This document shows, piece by piece, positions 25,901 to 34,535 of a stretch of 64,000 bases of DNA. The DNA comes from CAWJHE01 sp963842455 (GTDB lineage: Bacteria; Chloroflexota; Anaerolineae; Anaerolineales; UBA4823). The position numbers and the translations under genes are program-made. The stretch is taken from NCBI GenBank assembly GCA_963842455.1, contig CAWJHE010000017.1:62001-126000 (forward strand), read 5' to 3'. Numbering within the stretch: position 1 is the stretch's first letter; each line of letters starts with the position of its first letter. The notes under the pieces were generated by a model, which was not told the origin of the DNA, made no database searches, and saw only the letters and a list, made by a program, of their open reading frames with translations.

Positions 25901-27580
25901 ATGTCTTCGGATCCCCAAACAGCGGCCAGGCATGAAAAACTGCTTTCCAGACCTATCGATGGTCAAACTTTCAAGCGATTGATTTCAGCCAGCCTTACCT
26001 GGCTACGCACAAACCAACAAATAGTCAATGCATTGAATGTTTTTCCGGTACCCGATGGAGATACAGGCACAAACATGGTCTTAACCATGCAAGCAGCCTA
26101 TGACGAGATTATAGATTCTCCCGAATATAATTTTGGAAAAATGGCGCATGCAGTTGCGCACGGGGCATTGATGGGAGCAAGAGGAAATTCAGGAGTCATT
26201 CTTTCACAGCTTTGGCGGGGTTTTGCTCGGGCAGTTGACAGTTCTCCTGTGCTGGATCTACAGACTCTGGTCCTGGCTTTCGCTTCAGCTCGAGATACAG
26301 CTTATAAAGGGGTAGTACGTCCAGTCGAAGGTACGATCTTGACCGTGGCGAAAGATATCGCGGCTGCTGCTGATGCTGCGGTCAAAACAGTTGAAAATCC
26401 GATATCTTTGCTTGAAATAATAGTTGAGGCAGCTGATCTCTCTGTACAAAGAACCCCGGAGTTATTGCCGGTCTTGAAAGATGCGGGGGTCGTTGATTCA
26501 GGAGGCAAGGGACTTTATTTTATCCTGGAAGGAATGTTACGTCATATCAATGGTCAACCCCTAGACACCGCCATTGCCACTGTCAAGCCACTGGCTGATA
26601 TGATCTTGGAAAACACCATGGAATCGATTGAACCGGGGCAGGACTTTGAAGTCATTGTCGATTTTCGACCCAACACCGCTTTAGATTTAGCCAGTTTCTA
26701 CTCGGATTTGGAAGAGATGGGAACATCCATCCAGGTGGGTGAAGGCGATGGGATGTATCGTTTGCATATCCACGTGCCCACCGATCACCTGTATCAACCT
26801 ATTGATTACACTCGAGGAATCGGAACCGTCACAAAAGTTGCTATAGAGAACTTAATTGACCAGATGGACAACAACAAAGATGAGTGTTCTGGCGCAAAAA
26901 CCCCCTTAGCATCCGTAGAACCCGGACAAATTGCCGTTGTGGCTGTCGTCCCTGGAGCAGGCATCGGTCGGGTTTTTGCTAGCCTGGGTGTTGCTGCATT
27001 GGTTGAAGGCGGCCAAACCATGAATCCCAGCACCCAAGAAATCATTCATGCTTTCGAAAATCTACCCAGCGATAAAATCATCATCCTGCCCAATAACAAG
27101 AATATTATCCTGGCCGCCAAAACTGCAGCGGAGTTAACCGTCAAAAAAGTTGTGGTCATTGAGAGTCGCACAGTTCCACAAGGACTGTCGGCCATGATGC
27201 GCCTGGTACCGGATGGAGATATCGATGAGATTGCCGCCGAGATGACGGCTGCGCTAAATGACGTCGAGACTGGCGAAATTACGATTGCCACCCGCAGTGT
27301 CGAAATTGATGAGGTTGAAGTTCAAGAGGGACAAATCATCGCCTTACTCAACGGAAAACTCGTGGTTTCAGCCAGCACTTTGGAAGACGCCTGTTTAGGT
27401 CTATTGAAAAAAGCCCATGCAGATCATTTTGAGTTAATCACGCTTTTTTACGGGGCCAATTTGCCTAAACAAGAGGTTTTCCGCATTGCAGACATGGTGC
27501 GCGTCAAATACCCCAATCAAGAAATTGAAGTCCAAGAAGGCTGCCAACCACATTACCAATTTATCATTGCCATTGAATAG
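25901..27580 (+). CDS. fakA: DAK2/DegV-type fatty acid kinase catalytic subunit FakA (YloV)
   Basis: FakA/YloV-family protein, 559 residues. The N-terminal DhaL domain (residues 20-215) binds ATP through NVFPVPDGDTGTNMVLTMQ and GARGNSGVILSQLWRGFA. A middle domain and a C-terminal DegV-like fold follow (IILPNNKNIILAAKTAAEL, PQGLSAMMRLVPDGD). In Firmicutes the kinase phosphorylates fatty acids held by FakB, feeding exogenous fatty acids into phospholipids. A DegV-family (FakB) gene follows 75 bases downstream, so the pair is likely functional together. Confidence 0.92.
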   Translation: MSSDPQTAARHEKLLSRPIDGQTFKRLISASLTWLRTNQQIVNALNVFPVPDGDTGTNMVLTMQAAYDEIIDSPEYNFGKMAHAVAHGALMGARGNSGVILSQLWRGFARAVDSSPVLDLQTLVLAFASARDTAYKGVVRPVEGTILTVAKDIAAAADAAVKTVENPISLLEIIVEAADLSVQRTPELLPVLKDAGVVDSGGKGLYFILEGMLRHINGQPLDTAIATVKPLADMILENTMESIEPGQDFEVIVDFRPNTALDLASFYSDLEEMGTSIQVGEGDGMYRLHIHVPTDHLYQPIDYTRGIGTVTKVAIENLIDQMDNNKDECSGAKTPLASVEPGQIAVVAVVPGAGIGRVFASLGVAALVEGGQTMNPSTQEIIHAFENLPSDKIIILPNNKNIILAAKTAAELTVKKVVVIESRTVPQGLSAMMRLVPDGDIDEIAAEMTAALNDVETGEITIATRSVEIDEVEVQEGQIIALLNGKLVVSASTLEDACLGLLKKAHADHFELITLFYGANLPKQEVFRIADMVRVKYPNQEIEVQEGCQPHYQFIIAIE

Positions 27581-27655
27581 ATTTAAATTGTCTTTCCTCG
27601 CAATAGGGGGGAAGGCAAACAGTGTATCTTGATTCGTTTGCCGGAACAACAAAAA

Positions 27656-28486
27656 ATGAACATTGCGCTAGTTACTGACAGCACTGCGGATATTCCCGCA
27701 TTTCTTTTACAATCCAACAAAATTTTCATGATTCCTAATACGGTGTATATTAATGGAAAGAGTTACCTGGATGGGGTAGAAATCTCACGGGAAGATTTTT
27801 ATCGCCAATTGCCCGAATTAAGCGCTCAACCCACAACAGCAACTGCATCTCCTGGCACGTACCAAATGCTGTATAGCGACTTGGTTGCGCAAGGATTTGA
27901 AAAAATCATATCGATCCATGCTGCCAGCGCGTTGAGTGGAATTTATAATGCCGCCCATAGTGCAGCCCAAACCTTTGGCAACAAAGTCAGTGTGGTTGAC
28001 AGCCAACAAATAAGCTTGGGATTGGGTTTTCAGGTTTTAGCAGCCGCAGAGGGAATTGCCAGTGGAATGTCACTGGAAGCCATACTCAATATGCTAGAAG
28101 ATTTGAGAAAGCGAATTCGATTGATTGCCATGCTTGACACATTAGAATATGTGCGCCGCAGCGGCCGGGTATCTTGGGCAAAAGCCAGAATTGGCGGCCT
28201 TTTGCGCATCAAACCCTTCCTCGAAGTCAAGGATGGCAAGGTCCTAAGTTTAGGAGAAGCAAGAACCAGAAAAAAAGGCGTTGAACGACTAACTGAGATC
28301 ATTTCCAAATTGGGCCATCTCGAGAAAATCGCCTTGCTGCATTCCAATGCTGAAACTGATGCCCGCAAATTACAACAACGGGTTAAATCCATGAGCGACG
28401 ATGCGTCTTTGCTAATCAACGTAACAACCGTGATTGGTGTACATGTTGGTCCAAATGGCTTAGGCTTCGCAGCAATCATTTCATAA
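27656..28486 (+). CDS. DegV-family fatty acid-binding protein FakB
   Basis: DegV-family protein, 276 residues. It has the family N terminus IALVTDSTADIPAFLLQ, the Thr/Ser motif TATASPGTYQMLY, the carboxylate-binding region SIHAASALSGIYNAAHSAAQ, and the C-terminal HVGPNGLGFA. By family knowledge it binds a fatty acid and presents it to FakA. The ATG at 27656 begins the conserved protein; a TTG-type frame start at 27629 has no ribosome site. It follows fakA and precedes recG. Confidence 0.92.
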   Translation: MNIALVTDSTADIPAFLLQSNKIFMIPNTVYINGKSYLDGVEISREDFYRQLPELSAQPTTATASPGTYQMLYSDLVAQGFEKIISIHAASALSGIYNAAHSAAQTFGNKVSVVDSQQISLGLGFQVLAAAEGIASGMSLEAILNMLEDLRKRIRLIAMLDTLEYVRRSGRVSWAKARIGGLLRIKPFLEVKDGKVLSLGEARTRKKGVERLTEIISKLGHLEKIALLHSNAETDARKLQQRVKSMSDDASLLINVTTVIGVHVGPNGLGFAAIIS

Positions 28487-28507
28487 GACTGGTAAAATAG
28501 TATTCTA

Positions 28508-31105
28508 ATGAAGCCATCTATACAAAAATTACTAAAGTTTTTTAAACTCGAAGCCGACCGGGGGTACGATAACCATGCCGTTATGGGTGGTCTGGTTCGG
28601 ATGTTAGATCACTGGGTGCCCGAGGCAAGAAACGAAGGAGTCCCCGAAGATCTCATTCAGGCAATCGTTTATCGCATCCAGGACTATGCACGCCTGACCG
28701 CCAAGTCGCGTTCAGAAACATTAGAAGGACTGATCCGGCGGATTCACCGCAGTGATTCCGATCCAGCGAAAACCCAAGGTCCTACAATCACAAAAGATGC
28801 AAGAGAGATACAAACGGTTCAATCGGACACAGAAATCCACCCAATGGATACGGGTGTCGAAATATCACCTTCACCACAAGCAAAAGAAGCTGAAGAATTA
28901 GCTCAAGCAGAGCCTGTTGAAGAAGTTTACAGCCAGGAGACGCCAATCTCTACACCAGAAGCCGACGCCCCGCCAGCACAGATAGCAGACCCTGTCGATT
29001 TAAATTCTCCCGTAACCGTTCTACCGGGGATAGGTCCGCGCAACTCCCAAAATCTGACTCGTCTCGGAATCTATACACTCAGGGACTTGCTTTACTACAT
29101 CCCCAGGCGATATGATGATTATTCTCAATTAAAACCAATCAATCGGCTTGGCTATCGTGAGCAAGCTACCGTGATCGGAACCGTAAAAAGCATCGCAACC
29201 AGGCCAGTTAGCGGTGGAAAATACCAACGTACTGAAGCAATTATCACGGATGGCAGCGGAAGTTTACGAGTTAACTGGTTCAACCAACCCTATTTGGCCA
29301 GACGGTTACACACAGGGATGCAAATCTCCCTTTCGGGAAAAACTGAGCAATATCTCGGTCGTCTCACCATGAACAATCCCGATTGGGAAGCCTTAGAACA
29401 ACAGCAGCTCAGCACAAACCGGATTGTACCAATTTATCGATTGTCCGCGCAAATCGCCGCGAAATGGCTCAGACGAGTGATGAACCAGGGCGTAGTCAGC
29501 TATGCGCACCGCGTCCGAGACCATATTCCGTATTGGATACAGAAAAAAGCAAATCTGATGGATCTGCAAACTGCCCTCACACAGATTCATTTTCCCGATT
29601 CATCAGAAGAGTTAGAGCAGGCAAAAAATCGCCTTTCATTTGATGAAATATTCTTTTTACAGCTCGGCGTGTTACAGCAGAAACGTGCCTGGCAAGATCG
29701 CACCGCTCGTTCATTCAAGGTTGACGATACCTGGCTCGAACTACTTTTAGGTTCCCTCCCTTTTAGTCTTACTTCAGCCCAATTAAAAGTTCTTAAAGAT
29801 ATTCAAGAAGATCTGGCATCTGGGCGTCCTATGAATCGGCTGGTCCAAGGCGATGTCGGTTCAGGAAAAACCGTGGTTGCAGCCTTGGGCATTGCCATGG
29901 TTAGTCAATCCGGAGCACAGACTGCTATCATGGCGCCCACCAGCATTTTGGCCGAACAGCATTACAAAAACATGCTGCGCATCCTTGCCACACCTGTTCT
30001 CGAAATGGGTTCTGAGGAAAGCACTCAACCTGTCACAAATGACGCACCTTTGTCTCCAGATCAGATACGCTTGTTAATTGGAGCAACACCAGAAGATGAA
30101 AAGCGCAAGATTAGGGAAGAATTGCAGGATGGAAAGATAAAGCTTGTGATCGGCACCCATGCTTTAATCGAAGACCCGGTAACTTTTGCCGACCTGCAAA
30201 TGGTGGTAGTTGACGAACAGCATCGCTTTGGCGTCGAGCAAAGAGCTGCTCTGCGGGTTAAGGGTGAAAATGCTCATCTGCTGGTAATGACCGCCACACC
30301 CATTCCTCGCACCCTGGCACTGACAATCTACGGTGATTTAGATTTATCGATCATCGATGAATTACCTGAAGGCAGACAACCCATCTCTACTCACGTCCTT
30401 CCACCAAGCAATCGTGAACGGGCATATTCCCTGATCCGCAGCCAAATCGAGTCAGGTCACCAGGCATTCATCATCTATCCATTGGTCGAAGAAAGCGAAA
30501 ACAGCGAAACCAAAGCAGCCACTGAAGAATACCTTCGTCTTCAGGAAGAAATCTTTCCGAAATACAAGATCGGTTTACTTCATGGACGATTAAAGCCAGA
30601 AGAAAAAGAGCAAGTCATGTCAGAATTTCAGTCAGGCGAAAACCATATTCTGGTTTCCACCTCGGTGATCGAAGTCGGCGTCGATGTACAAAACGCTACA
30701 GTTATGCTAATTGAAGGGGCAAATCGTTTTGGTCTGGCTCAATTACACCAATTCCGCGGTAGAGTTGGTCGAGGTTCAGACCAATCCTACTGCATTCTGA
30801 TCCCAGATTCTGCTGATGACATGGACAATGAACGTCTGCGGGTGTTATCAGAAACCAATGATGGTTTCCTGTTAGCCGAAAAAGACCTGGAACAACGCGG
30901 ACCTGGACAATTCCTGGGCACGCGCCAATCAGGCTATTCGGAGTTCCAGCTGGCAAACCTGACAAAAATCGAGGTCATTGAACAGGCACAACGGCTGGCA
31001 CACGATCTCATCAGCCAGGATCCGGATTTATCCAAAGAAGATCATCAACTTTTATCACAAGCTGTCAAGGCATCCTGGACACCCCACAATGCAGACATTA
31101 GCTAA
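28508..31105 (+). CDS. recG: ATP-dependent DNA helicase RecG
   Basis: Replication-fork and Holliday-junction helicase RecG, 865 residues, longer than E. coli RecG (693). About 170 N-terminal residues form a Chloroflexota-type extension, with an acidic, low-complexity linker at residues 80-165. The wedge/OB domain starts at about residue 175 (VTVLPGIGPRNSQNLTRLGIYTLRDLLYYIP). Walker A is GDVGSGKTVVA, the DEXH box DEQH, motif III TATPIPRTLALT, and motif VI QFRGRVGRGSDQSYC. The C-terminal TRG region (GPGQFLGTRQSGYSEFQLANL) is present. coaD follows 23 bases downstream. Confidence 0.96.
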   Translation: MKPSIQKLLKFFKLEADRGYDNHAVMGGLVRMLDHWVPEARNEGVPEDLIQAIVYRIQDYARLTAKSRSETLEGLIRRIHRSDSDPAKTQGPTITKDAREIQTVQSDTEIHPMDTGVEISPSPQAKEAEELAQAEPVEEVYSQETPISTPEADAPPAQIADPVDLNSPVTVLPGIGPRNSQNLTRLGIYTLRDLLYYIPRRYDDYSQLKPINRLGYREQATVIGTVKSIATRPVSGGKYQRTEAIITDGSGSLRVNWFNQPYLARRLHTGMQISLSGKTEQYLGRLTMNNPDWEALEQQQLSTNRIVPIYRLSAQIAAKWLRRVMNQGVVSYAHRVRDHIPYWIQKKANLMDLQTALTQIHFPDSSEELEQAKNRLSFDEIFFLQLGVLQQKRAWQDRTARSFKVDDTWLELLLGSLPFSLTSAQLKVLKDIQEDLASGRPMNRLVQGDVGSGKTVVAALGIAMVSQSGAQTAIMAPTSILAEQHYKNMLRILATPVLEMGSEESTQPVTNDAPLSPDQIRLLIGATPEDEKRKIREELQDGKIKLVIGTHALIEDPVTFADLQMVVVDEQHRFGVEQRAALRVKGENAHLLVMTATPIPRTLALTIYGDLDLSIIDELPEGRQPISTHVLPPSNRERAYSLIRSQIESGHQAFIIYPLVEESENSETKAATEEYLRLQEEIFPKYKIGLLHGRLKPEEKEQVMSEFQSGENHILVSTSVIEVGVDVQNATVMLIEGANRFGLAQLHQFRGRVGRGSDQSYCILIPDSADDMDNERLRVLSETNDGFLLAEKDLEQRGPGQFLGTRQSGYSEFQLANLTKIEVIEQAQRLAHDLISQDPDLSKEDHQLLSQAVKASWTPHNADIS

Positions 31106-31128
31106 TCAGTCTCGGAGGATTTCGTAAA

Positions 31129-31653
31129 ATGGTTCGTGCAGTATTTCCAGGTACATTTGATCCTATTCATTTCGGTCATATCGATATTGCATGCAGGGCT
31201 GCCCGGATTTTCGATGAGGTGGTTATTGCTGTTTACGACAAACCTCTCAAATCTCTTGTATTCTCACCCAAAGATCGAATTGAGCTGGTAAAACAATCCT
31301 TTATCGAAGAATCAAATATCCAGGTGATGGGGTACAGCGGATTAACGGTTCAATTTTGCCAGACCATTAATGCCCAGGTCATTATTCGAGGTTTACGTGT
31401 ATTCTCTGATTTTGAATATGAATTTCGCATGGCTTTAGCAAACCATCGCTTGGCGTCAGGCATTGAATCGATGGCCTTAATTACTGCCGAAGAGCACACC
31501 TTCCTTTCATCCACCACAGTTAGAGAAATTGCTTCTCTGGGCGGTGATGTGAGCAGTATGGTACCAGATCATGTGGAAAGAGCACTTAAATCCAGGTTTC
31601 TAGAGTTAGGTGATGGTCAACAAGTCGTACCGGCTACTTCATTAAGAGATTAG
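31129..31653 (+). CDS. coaD: phosphopantetheine adenylyltransferase
   Basis: CoaD, 174 residues, joining ATP and 4'-phosphopantetheine to make dephospho-CoA, the fourth step of CoA synthesis. The nucleotidyltransferase motif is FPGTFDPIHFGHIDI, the RGLR motif is IIRGLRVFSDFEYEF, and the closing motif is LSSTTVREIASLGGD (usual form ISSTxVRE). The ATG at 31129 follows GGAGGAT at 31114-31120. Confidence 0.96.
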   Translation: MVRAVFPGTFDPIHFGHIDIACRAARIFDEVVIAVYDKPLKSLVFSPKDRIELVKQSFIEESNIQVMGYSGLTVQFCQTINAQVIIRGLRVFSDFEYEFRMALANHRLASGIESMALITAEEHTFLSSTTVREIASLGGDVSSMVPDHVERALKSRFLELGDGQQVVPATSLRD

Positions 31654-31726
31654 GGGCTGGCAAGAAATTTGCAACCAAAGGTATTATGATCAGAAATTCG
31701 AGGAGTTGGGATATACATTATAATAG

Positions 31727-31755
31727 TTGACGAAATGATTATTTACGTGTAATCT
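31727..31755 (+). promoter_or_regulatory. candidate promoter before the coiled-coil protein gene
   Basis: TTGACG, a 17-base spacer, then TAATCT. The -35 is strong and the -10 weak. It lies 67 bases upstream of the ATG at 31822. Confidence 0.45.
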
Positions 31756-31821
31756 ATTAATCGATCAACTCATTTCATCCCATCCCCAACTGTCTTCAGG
31801 CTTATTGAGGGAAAGAACTTT

Positions 31822-32283
31822 ATGGACATTTTGCACCTTGTCGATCGACTGGAAGAACTCTTAAACCAGAGCCGCCCACTCTGGTTTACACGCAGCGTCA
31901 TTGTTGAAGAAGATCGTATTCTGGACATCATTGATCAAATGCGAGTAGCGATCCCTGAGGAAGTAAAAAAGGCCCAACAAATCCAGGCCCAACGGGATCG
32001 CATTTTAGCCCAAGCGCAAGAAGAAGCTAACCGTACAATTGCCATCGCTCGCGAAAAAAGCGACCAATTGGTTGAGCGCGACGCGATTGTACAGACGGCT
32101 CAGGCGCGAGCTGAACAAATCCATATACAAGCGCGTAGCGAAGTAGAAAAAACCCGGCTCGAGGCGGACCAATACGTAGTTGATACACTTACCCGACTTG
32201 AGGTAGAGCTAGATCGCTATCTCAACCAGGTGCGGAACGGGATCAAGACCCTCAAACATGATCCTAATCAACCAGACACTTAG
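31822..32283 (+). CDS. coiled-coil protein of unknown function
   Basis: Conserved hypothetical protein of 153 residues. The N terminus (residues 1-45) has a short globular part (MDILHLVDRLEELLNQSRP, FTRSVIVEEDRILDIIDQM), and nearly all the rest is charged alpha-helix with heptads (QAQRDRILAQAQEEANRTI, ARAEQIHIQARSEVEKTRLEA). The order and composition recall ATP synthase b-subunit-like and DivIVA-like helical proteins, but there is no membrane segment. I do not recognise a named family. It lies between coaD and the S1 protein gene and is bounded by its own promoter and terminator. A GAGGG ribosome site precedes the ATG. Confidence 0.75.
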   Translation: MDILHLVDRLEELLNQSRPLWFTRSVIVEEDRILDIIDQMRVAIPEEVKKAQQIQAQRDRILAQAQEEANRTIAIAREKSDQLVERDAIVQTAQARAEQIHIQARSEVEKTRLEADQYVVDTLTRLEVELDRYLNQVRNGIKTLKHDPNQPDT

Positions 32284-32299
32284 AAATTCTATCGGTTGG

Positions 32300-32328
32300 A
32301 TCCCTCCTGAGGTCCAGGAGGGATTTTT
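32300..32328 (+). terminator. rho-independent terminator after the coiled-coil protein gene
   Basis: Inverted repeat ATCCCTCCTG / CAGGAGGGAT (32300-32309 and 32315-32324) with a 5-base loop, ending in TTTTT. It lies 17 bases after the stop codon. Confidence 0.88.
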
Positions 32329-32363
32329 GTTTAAATATTCACAAGATCTTAATAAGCCCAACT

Positions 32364-32392
32364 TTGACTTTTATTATTAGGAGAGGTATAAT
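32364..32392 (+). promoter_or_regulatory. near-consensus promoter of the S1-domain protein gene
   Basis: TTGACT, exactly 17 bases, then TATAAT, with a G-rich spacer end (GAGAGG). One of the best sigma-70-type promoters in the window. Predicted transcription start is near 32399, giving an 80-base leader to ATG 32481. Confidence 0.85.
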
Positions 32393-32480
32393 TGAAGATC
32401 GCGGCTTATGCTGATTTATCGTATAATCTTATAAATTGCCACCTGTTGGTGGATGGAAAAACCCTTTTTGGAGAAAAATC

Positions 32481-33272
32481 ATGGATACGAATTCCTTAGA
32501 AACCCCGGAAATCACGATCATTCAAGATCTTGATCAAATCAAAAGAAAAACTCAATTTACCGGAACCGTGGTAAAAACCACACTGGCTGGTGCTGTTATC
32601 GATATTGGCCTGCCAGTTCCCGGCGTTGTGCACATCTCACAACTACAAGCTGAACCCGTCAACCGTGTAGAAGATATTGTCCAGGTAGGACAAAAGGTTG
32701 ATGTATGGGTACGGCGTATCTTTCCTAAAAAGAATCGAATTGAACTGACCATGGTCAAACCGCTAGATTTAGAATGGCGGGAAATCGAAAGTGATATGGT
32801 GATCAAAGGGAAAGTTGTTCGCCTGGAAAAATTTGGCGCCTTTGTGGAAATCGGCGCTGAACGACCTGGTCTGGTTCACATTAGTGAAATGACCCATGAC
32901 TACATCAAGAGTGTTAACGAAGTAGTCAAAGAAGGCGATGAAATCGATGTCAAAGTACTCAATGTCAATCGCCAGAAAAAGCAAATTAAACTTAGCATGA
33001 AAGCACTGGAAGAACCCCCAGTGAAGATTGCCAAAGAGGTTCAGCAACAGCCTATTGCTAAACCGTCTTCTATCGCCGAACCAGAAGTAAAAGAAGCACC
33101 TATCCCCACAGCCATGGAAATGGCATTACGTGAAGCGATGGAGCGTTCAAAGGATTTTGATGGTGAAGGTGAAGACAAAAAGAAAGGCAAAAAGAAATCC
33201 AAATCACCTCAAAATGATCTGGAACAGATTCTAATGCGCACCCTCCAGCACAAAGTCCGCACAGGAAAATAA
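32481..33272 (+). CDS. S1 RNA-binding domain protein
   Basis: Protein of 263 residues with two S1 domains: residues about 24-93 (GTVVKTTLAGAVIDIGLPVPGVVHIS) and about 108-178 (GKVVRLEKFGAFVEIGAERPGLVHIS, with IKLSMK at its end). The tail is Lys- and Glu-rich (KKKGKKKSKS). It is far shorter than ribosomal protein S1 and resembles YugI-like or Chloroflexota two-domain S1 proteins that bind RNA or the ribosome. ATG 32481 follows GGAGAAAAATC; the frame open upstream from a TTG at 32436 lacks such a site. Confidence 0.9.
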   Translation: MDTNSLETPEITIIQDLDQIKRKTQFTGTVVKTTLAGAVIDIGLPVPGVVHISQLQAEPVNRVEDIVQVGQKVDVWVRRIFPKKNRIELTMVKPLDLEWREIESDMVIKGKVVRLEKFGAFVEIGAERPGLVHISEMTHDYIKSVNEVVKEGDEIDVKVLNVNRQKKQIKLSMKALEEPPVKIAKEVQQQPIAKPSSIAEPEVKEAPIPTAMEMALREAMERSKDFDGEGEDKKKGKKKSKSPQNDLEQILMRTLQHKVRTGK

Positions 33273-33298
33273 GTTTCCGTTTCTGGGCTCTAAGGGTT

Positions 33299-33337
33299 AA
33301 GACATTCCACCAGAAGATTTGGTGGAATGTCTTTTTT
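33299..33337 (+). terminator. rho-independent terminator after the S1-domain protein gene
   Basis: A 13-bp stem, AAGACATTCCACC / GGTGGAATGTCTT (33299-33311 and 33321-33333), a 9-base loop and a T-run. It is the strongest terminator seen here. Confidence 0.92.
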
Positions 33338-33384
33338 ATAGCTCATTCTATAGATTAAAATAGTAAAAATTATGTCTTTGGAGT

Positions 33385-34038
33385 ATGATCTTGCAGTACC
33401 ATCAACCGGATCGTCCTGATTTTTCTGGTTTTACTCGTAGAAACGAAGAGCTTCGCCAACAAATTGCCGTGAATGACCTGCACCAGCTTGCTCAGAATTC
33501 CGGCGGTGTTAGCAATCTTGAACATAACACTCTCGAGCTCATATTCTGGAAGCGCTCAATATCCATCGCGTTTCCAGAGATCCAGATAATCGATCAGAAC
33601 ACCAAAGAAATACTCCCCGATTTTACTCAAGCAATGATCTTGTATTATTTACTTACGGCAGATGGAACACCCTGTTCAGGAGACTGGATATCCTTCGCTG
33701 ATCTCCCGGATGGGAAATTCTATCAGCGCGCTTTTCAAGGTTATACCGGGCACGAGCTCGCACGTCAAATCGGTAACCACCTGGAAGGATTTATACGGGT
33801 TGCCGAAGAATGGCAAGCACATAAAATTCAATTCGCACATGCCGCGTACATCTTCCAGGCACTCCCCCGGGTTCCTTTGCTTGTGGTCTACTGGCAAGGT
33901 GATGACGATTTTCCCGCTAACTTTCAAATTCTTTTTGATCGTTCCGCCCCCCATTATCTGCCAACAGATGCCTATGCAATCCTGGGGAGCATGTTGACCA
34001 GGAAAATCATGACAAGTTATCACTCCATCTTTGGCTAA
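33385..34038 (+). CDS. DUF3786 domain protein
   Basis: Protein of 217 residues with the DUF3786 fold. The N-terminal part (NDLHQLAQNSGGVSNLEHNTLEL) and the centre (ILYYLLTADGTPCSGDWISFADLPDGKFYQRAFQGY) are typical, as is the C terminus (FPANFQILFDRSAPHYLPTDAYAILG). DUF3786 proteins are common in strict anaerobes, and some sit near corrinoid or iron-sulfur proteins. The function is not known. The ATG at 33385 has GGAG only one base ahead; a TTG at 33391 has better spacing (7 bases) and may be the true start. Confidence 0.85.
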   Translation: MILQYHQPDRPDFSGFTRRNEELRQQIAVNDLHQLAQNSGGVSNLEHNTLELIFWKRSISIAFPEIQIIDQNTKEILPDFTQAMILYYLLTADGTPCSGDWISFADLPDGKFYQRAFQGYTGHELARQIGNHLEGFIRVAEEWQAHKIQFAHAAYIFQALPRVPLLVVYWQGDDDFPANFQILFDRSAPHYLPTDAYAILGSMLTRKIMTSYHSIFG

Positions 34039-34117
34039 CCATCAATTGTCCAATCCATACAAAGTGAACTTAATTCCATATTTCAAAAAATAATTCTATA
34101 TTTTAAGGAGAAAAGAA

Positions 34118-34516
34118 ATGCCCATCGACATAGACCCCGAGACCATCAATGTGGACGAATTACCTGGAATCTGGTCACCAGTACAATGGGAACTGGATGA
34201 GAATGAACGTATCTTCGAACTAGAAAACCAGGCAACTGCCAGTCTGCTCTGGTCTGTGGACACTCCCGAAGCAATTCTGCGCCTTTTATTGATGGAACAT
34301 GCAATCGACCGGGCCTTTGGGCCTCCGGATGGCTACGATCCTGAAAGCCAAGGCGAGTGGAATGATGAACTCCTAACCTTCAAATTCAAACGCCCTATTC
34401 GATTGATCCGATCAGAACGGGAAGCCAATTATTTGTACGTGGAATATGATTTTGGAGATTTGGGACAATGGGCTATAGAAATTGAACCAGATCTTGTCAA
34501 TATTTCCCGACTGTAA
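34118..34516 (+). CDS. conserved hypothetical protein, acidic
   Basis: Protein of 132 residues, rich in Asp and Glu, with no signal peptide or membrane segment. It has a strong TTTTAAGGAGAAAAG ribosome site, so it is very likely translated. Visible features are ENQATASLLWSVDTPEAILRLLL, PDGYDPESQGEWND and EYDFGDLGQWAIEIEPD. I do not recognise the family. It follows the DUF3786 gene by 79 bases, which may make the two an operon, and it converges on mutS 19 bases downstream. Confidence 0.7.
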   Translation: MPIDIDPETINVDELPGIWSPVQWELDENERIFELENQATASLLWSVDTPEAILRLLLMEHAIDRAFGPPDGYDPESQGEWNDELLTFKFKRPIRLIRSEREANYLYVEYDFGDLGQWAIEIEPDLVNISRL

Positions 34517-34535
34517 AATTTCAACAAAGATTTCT

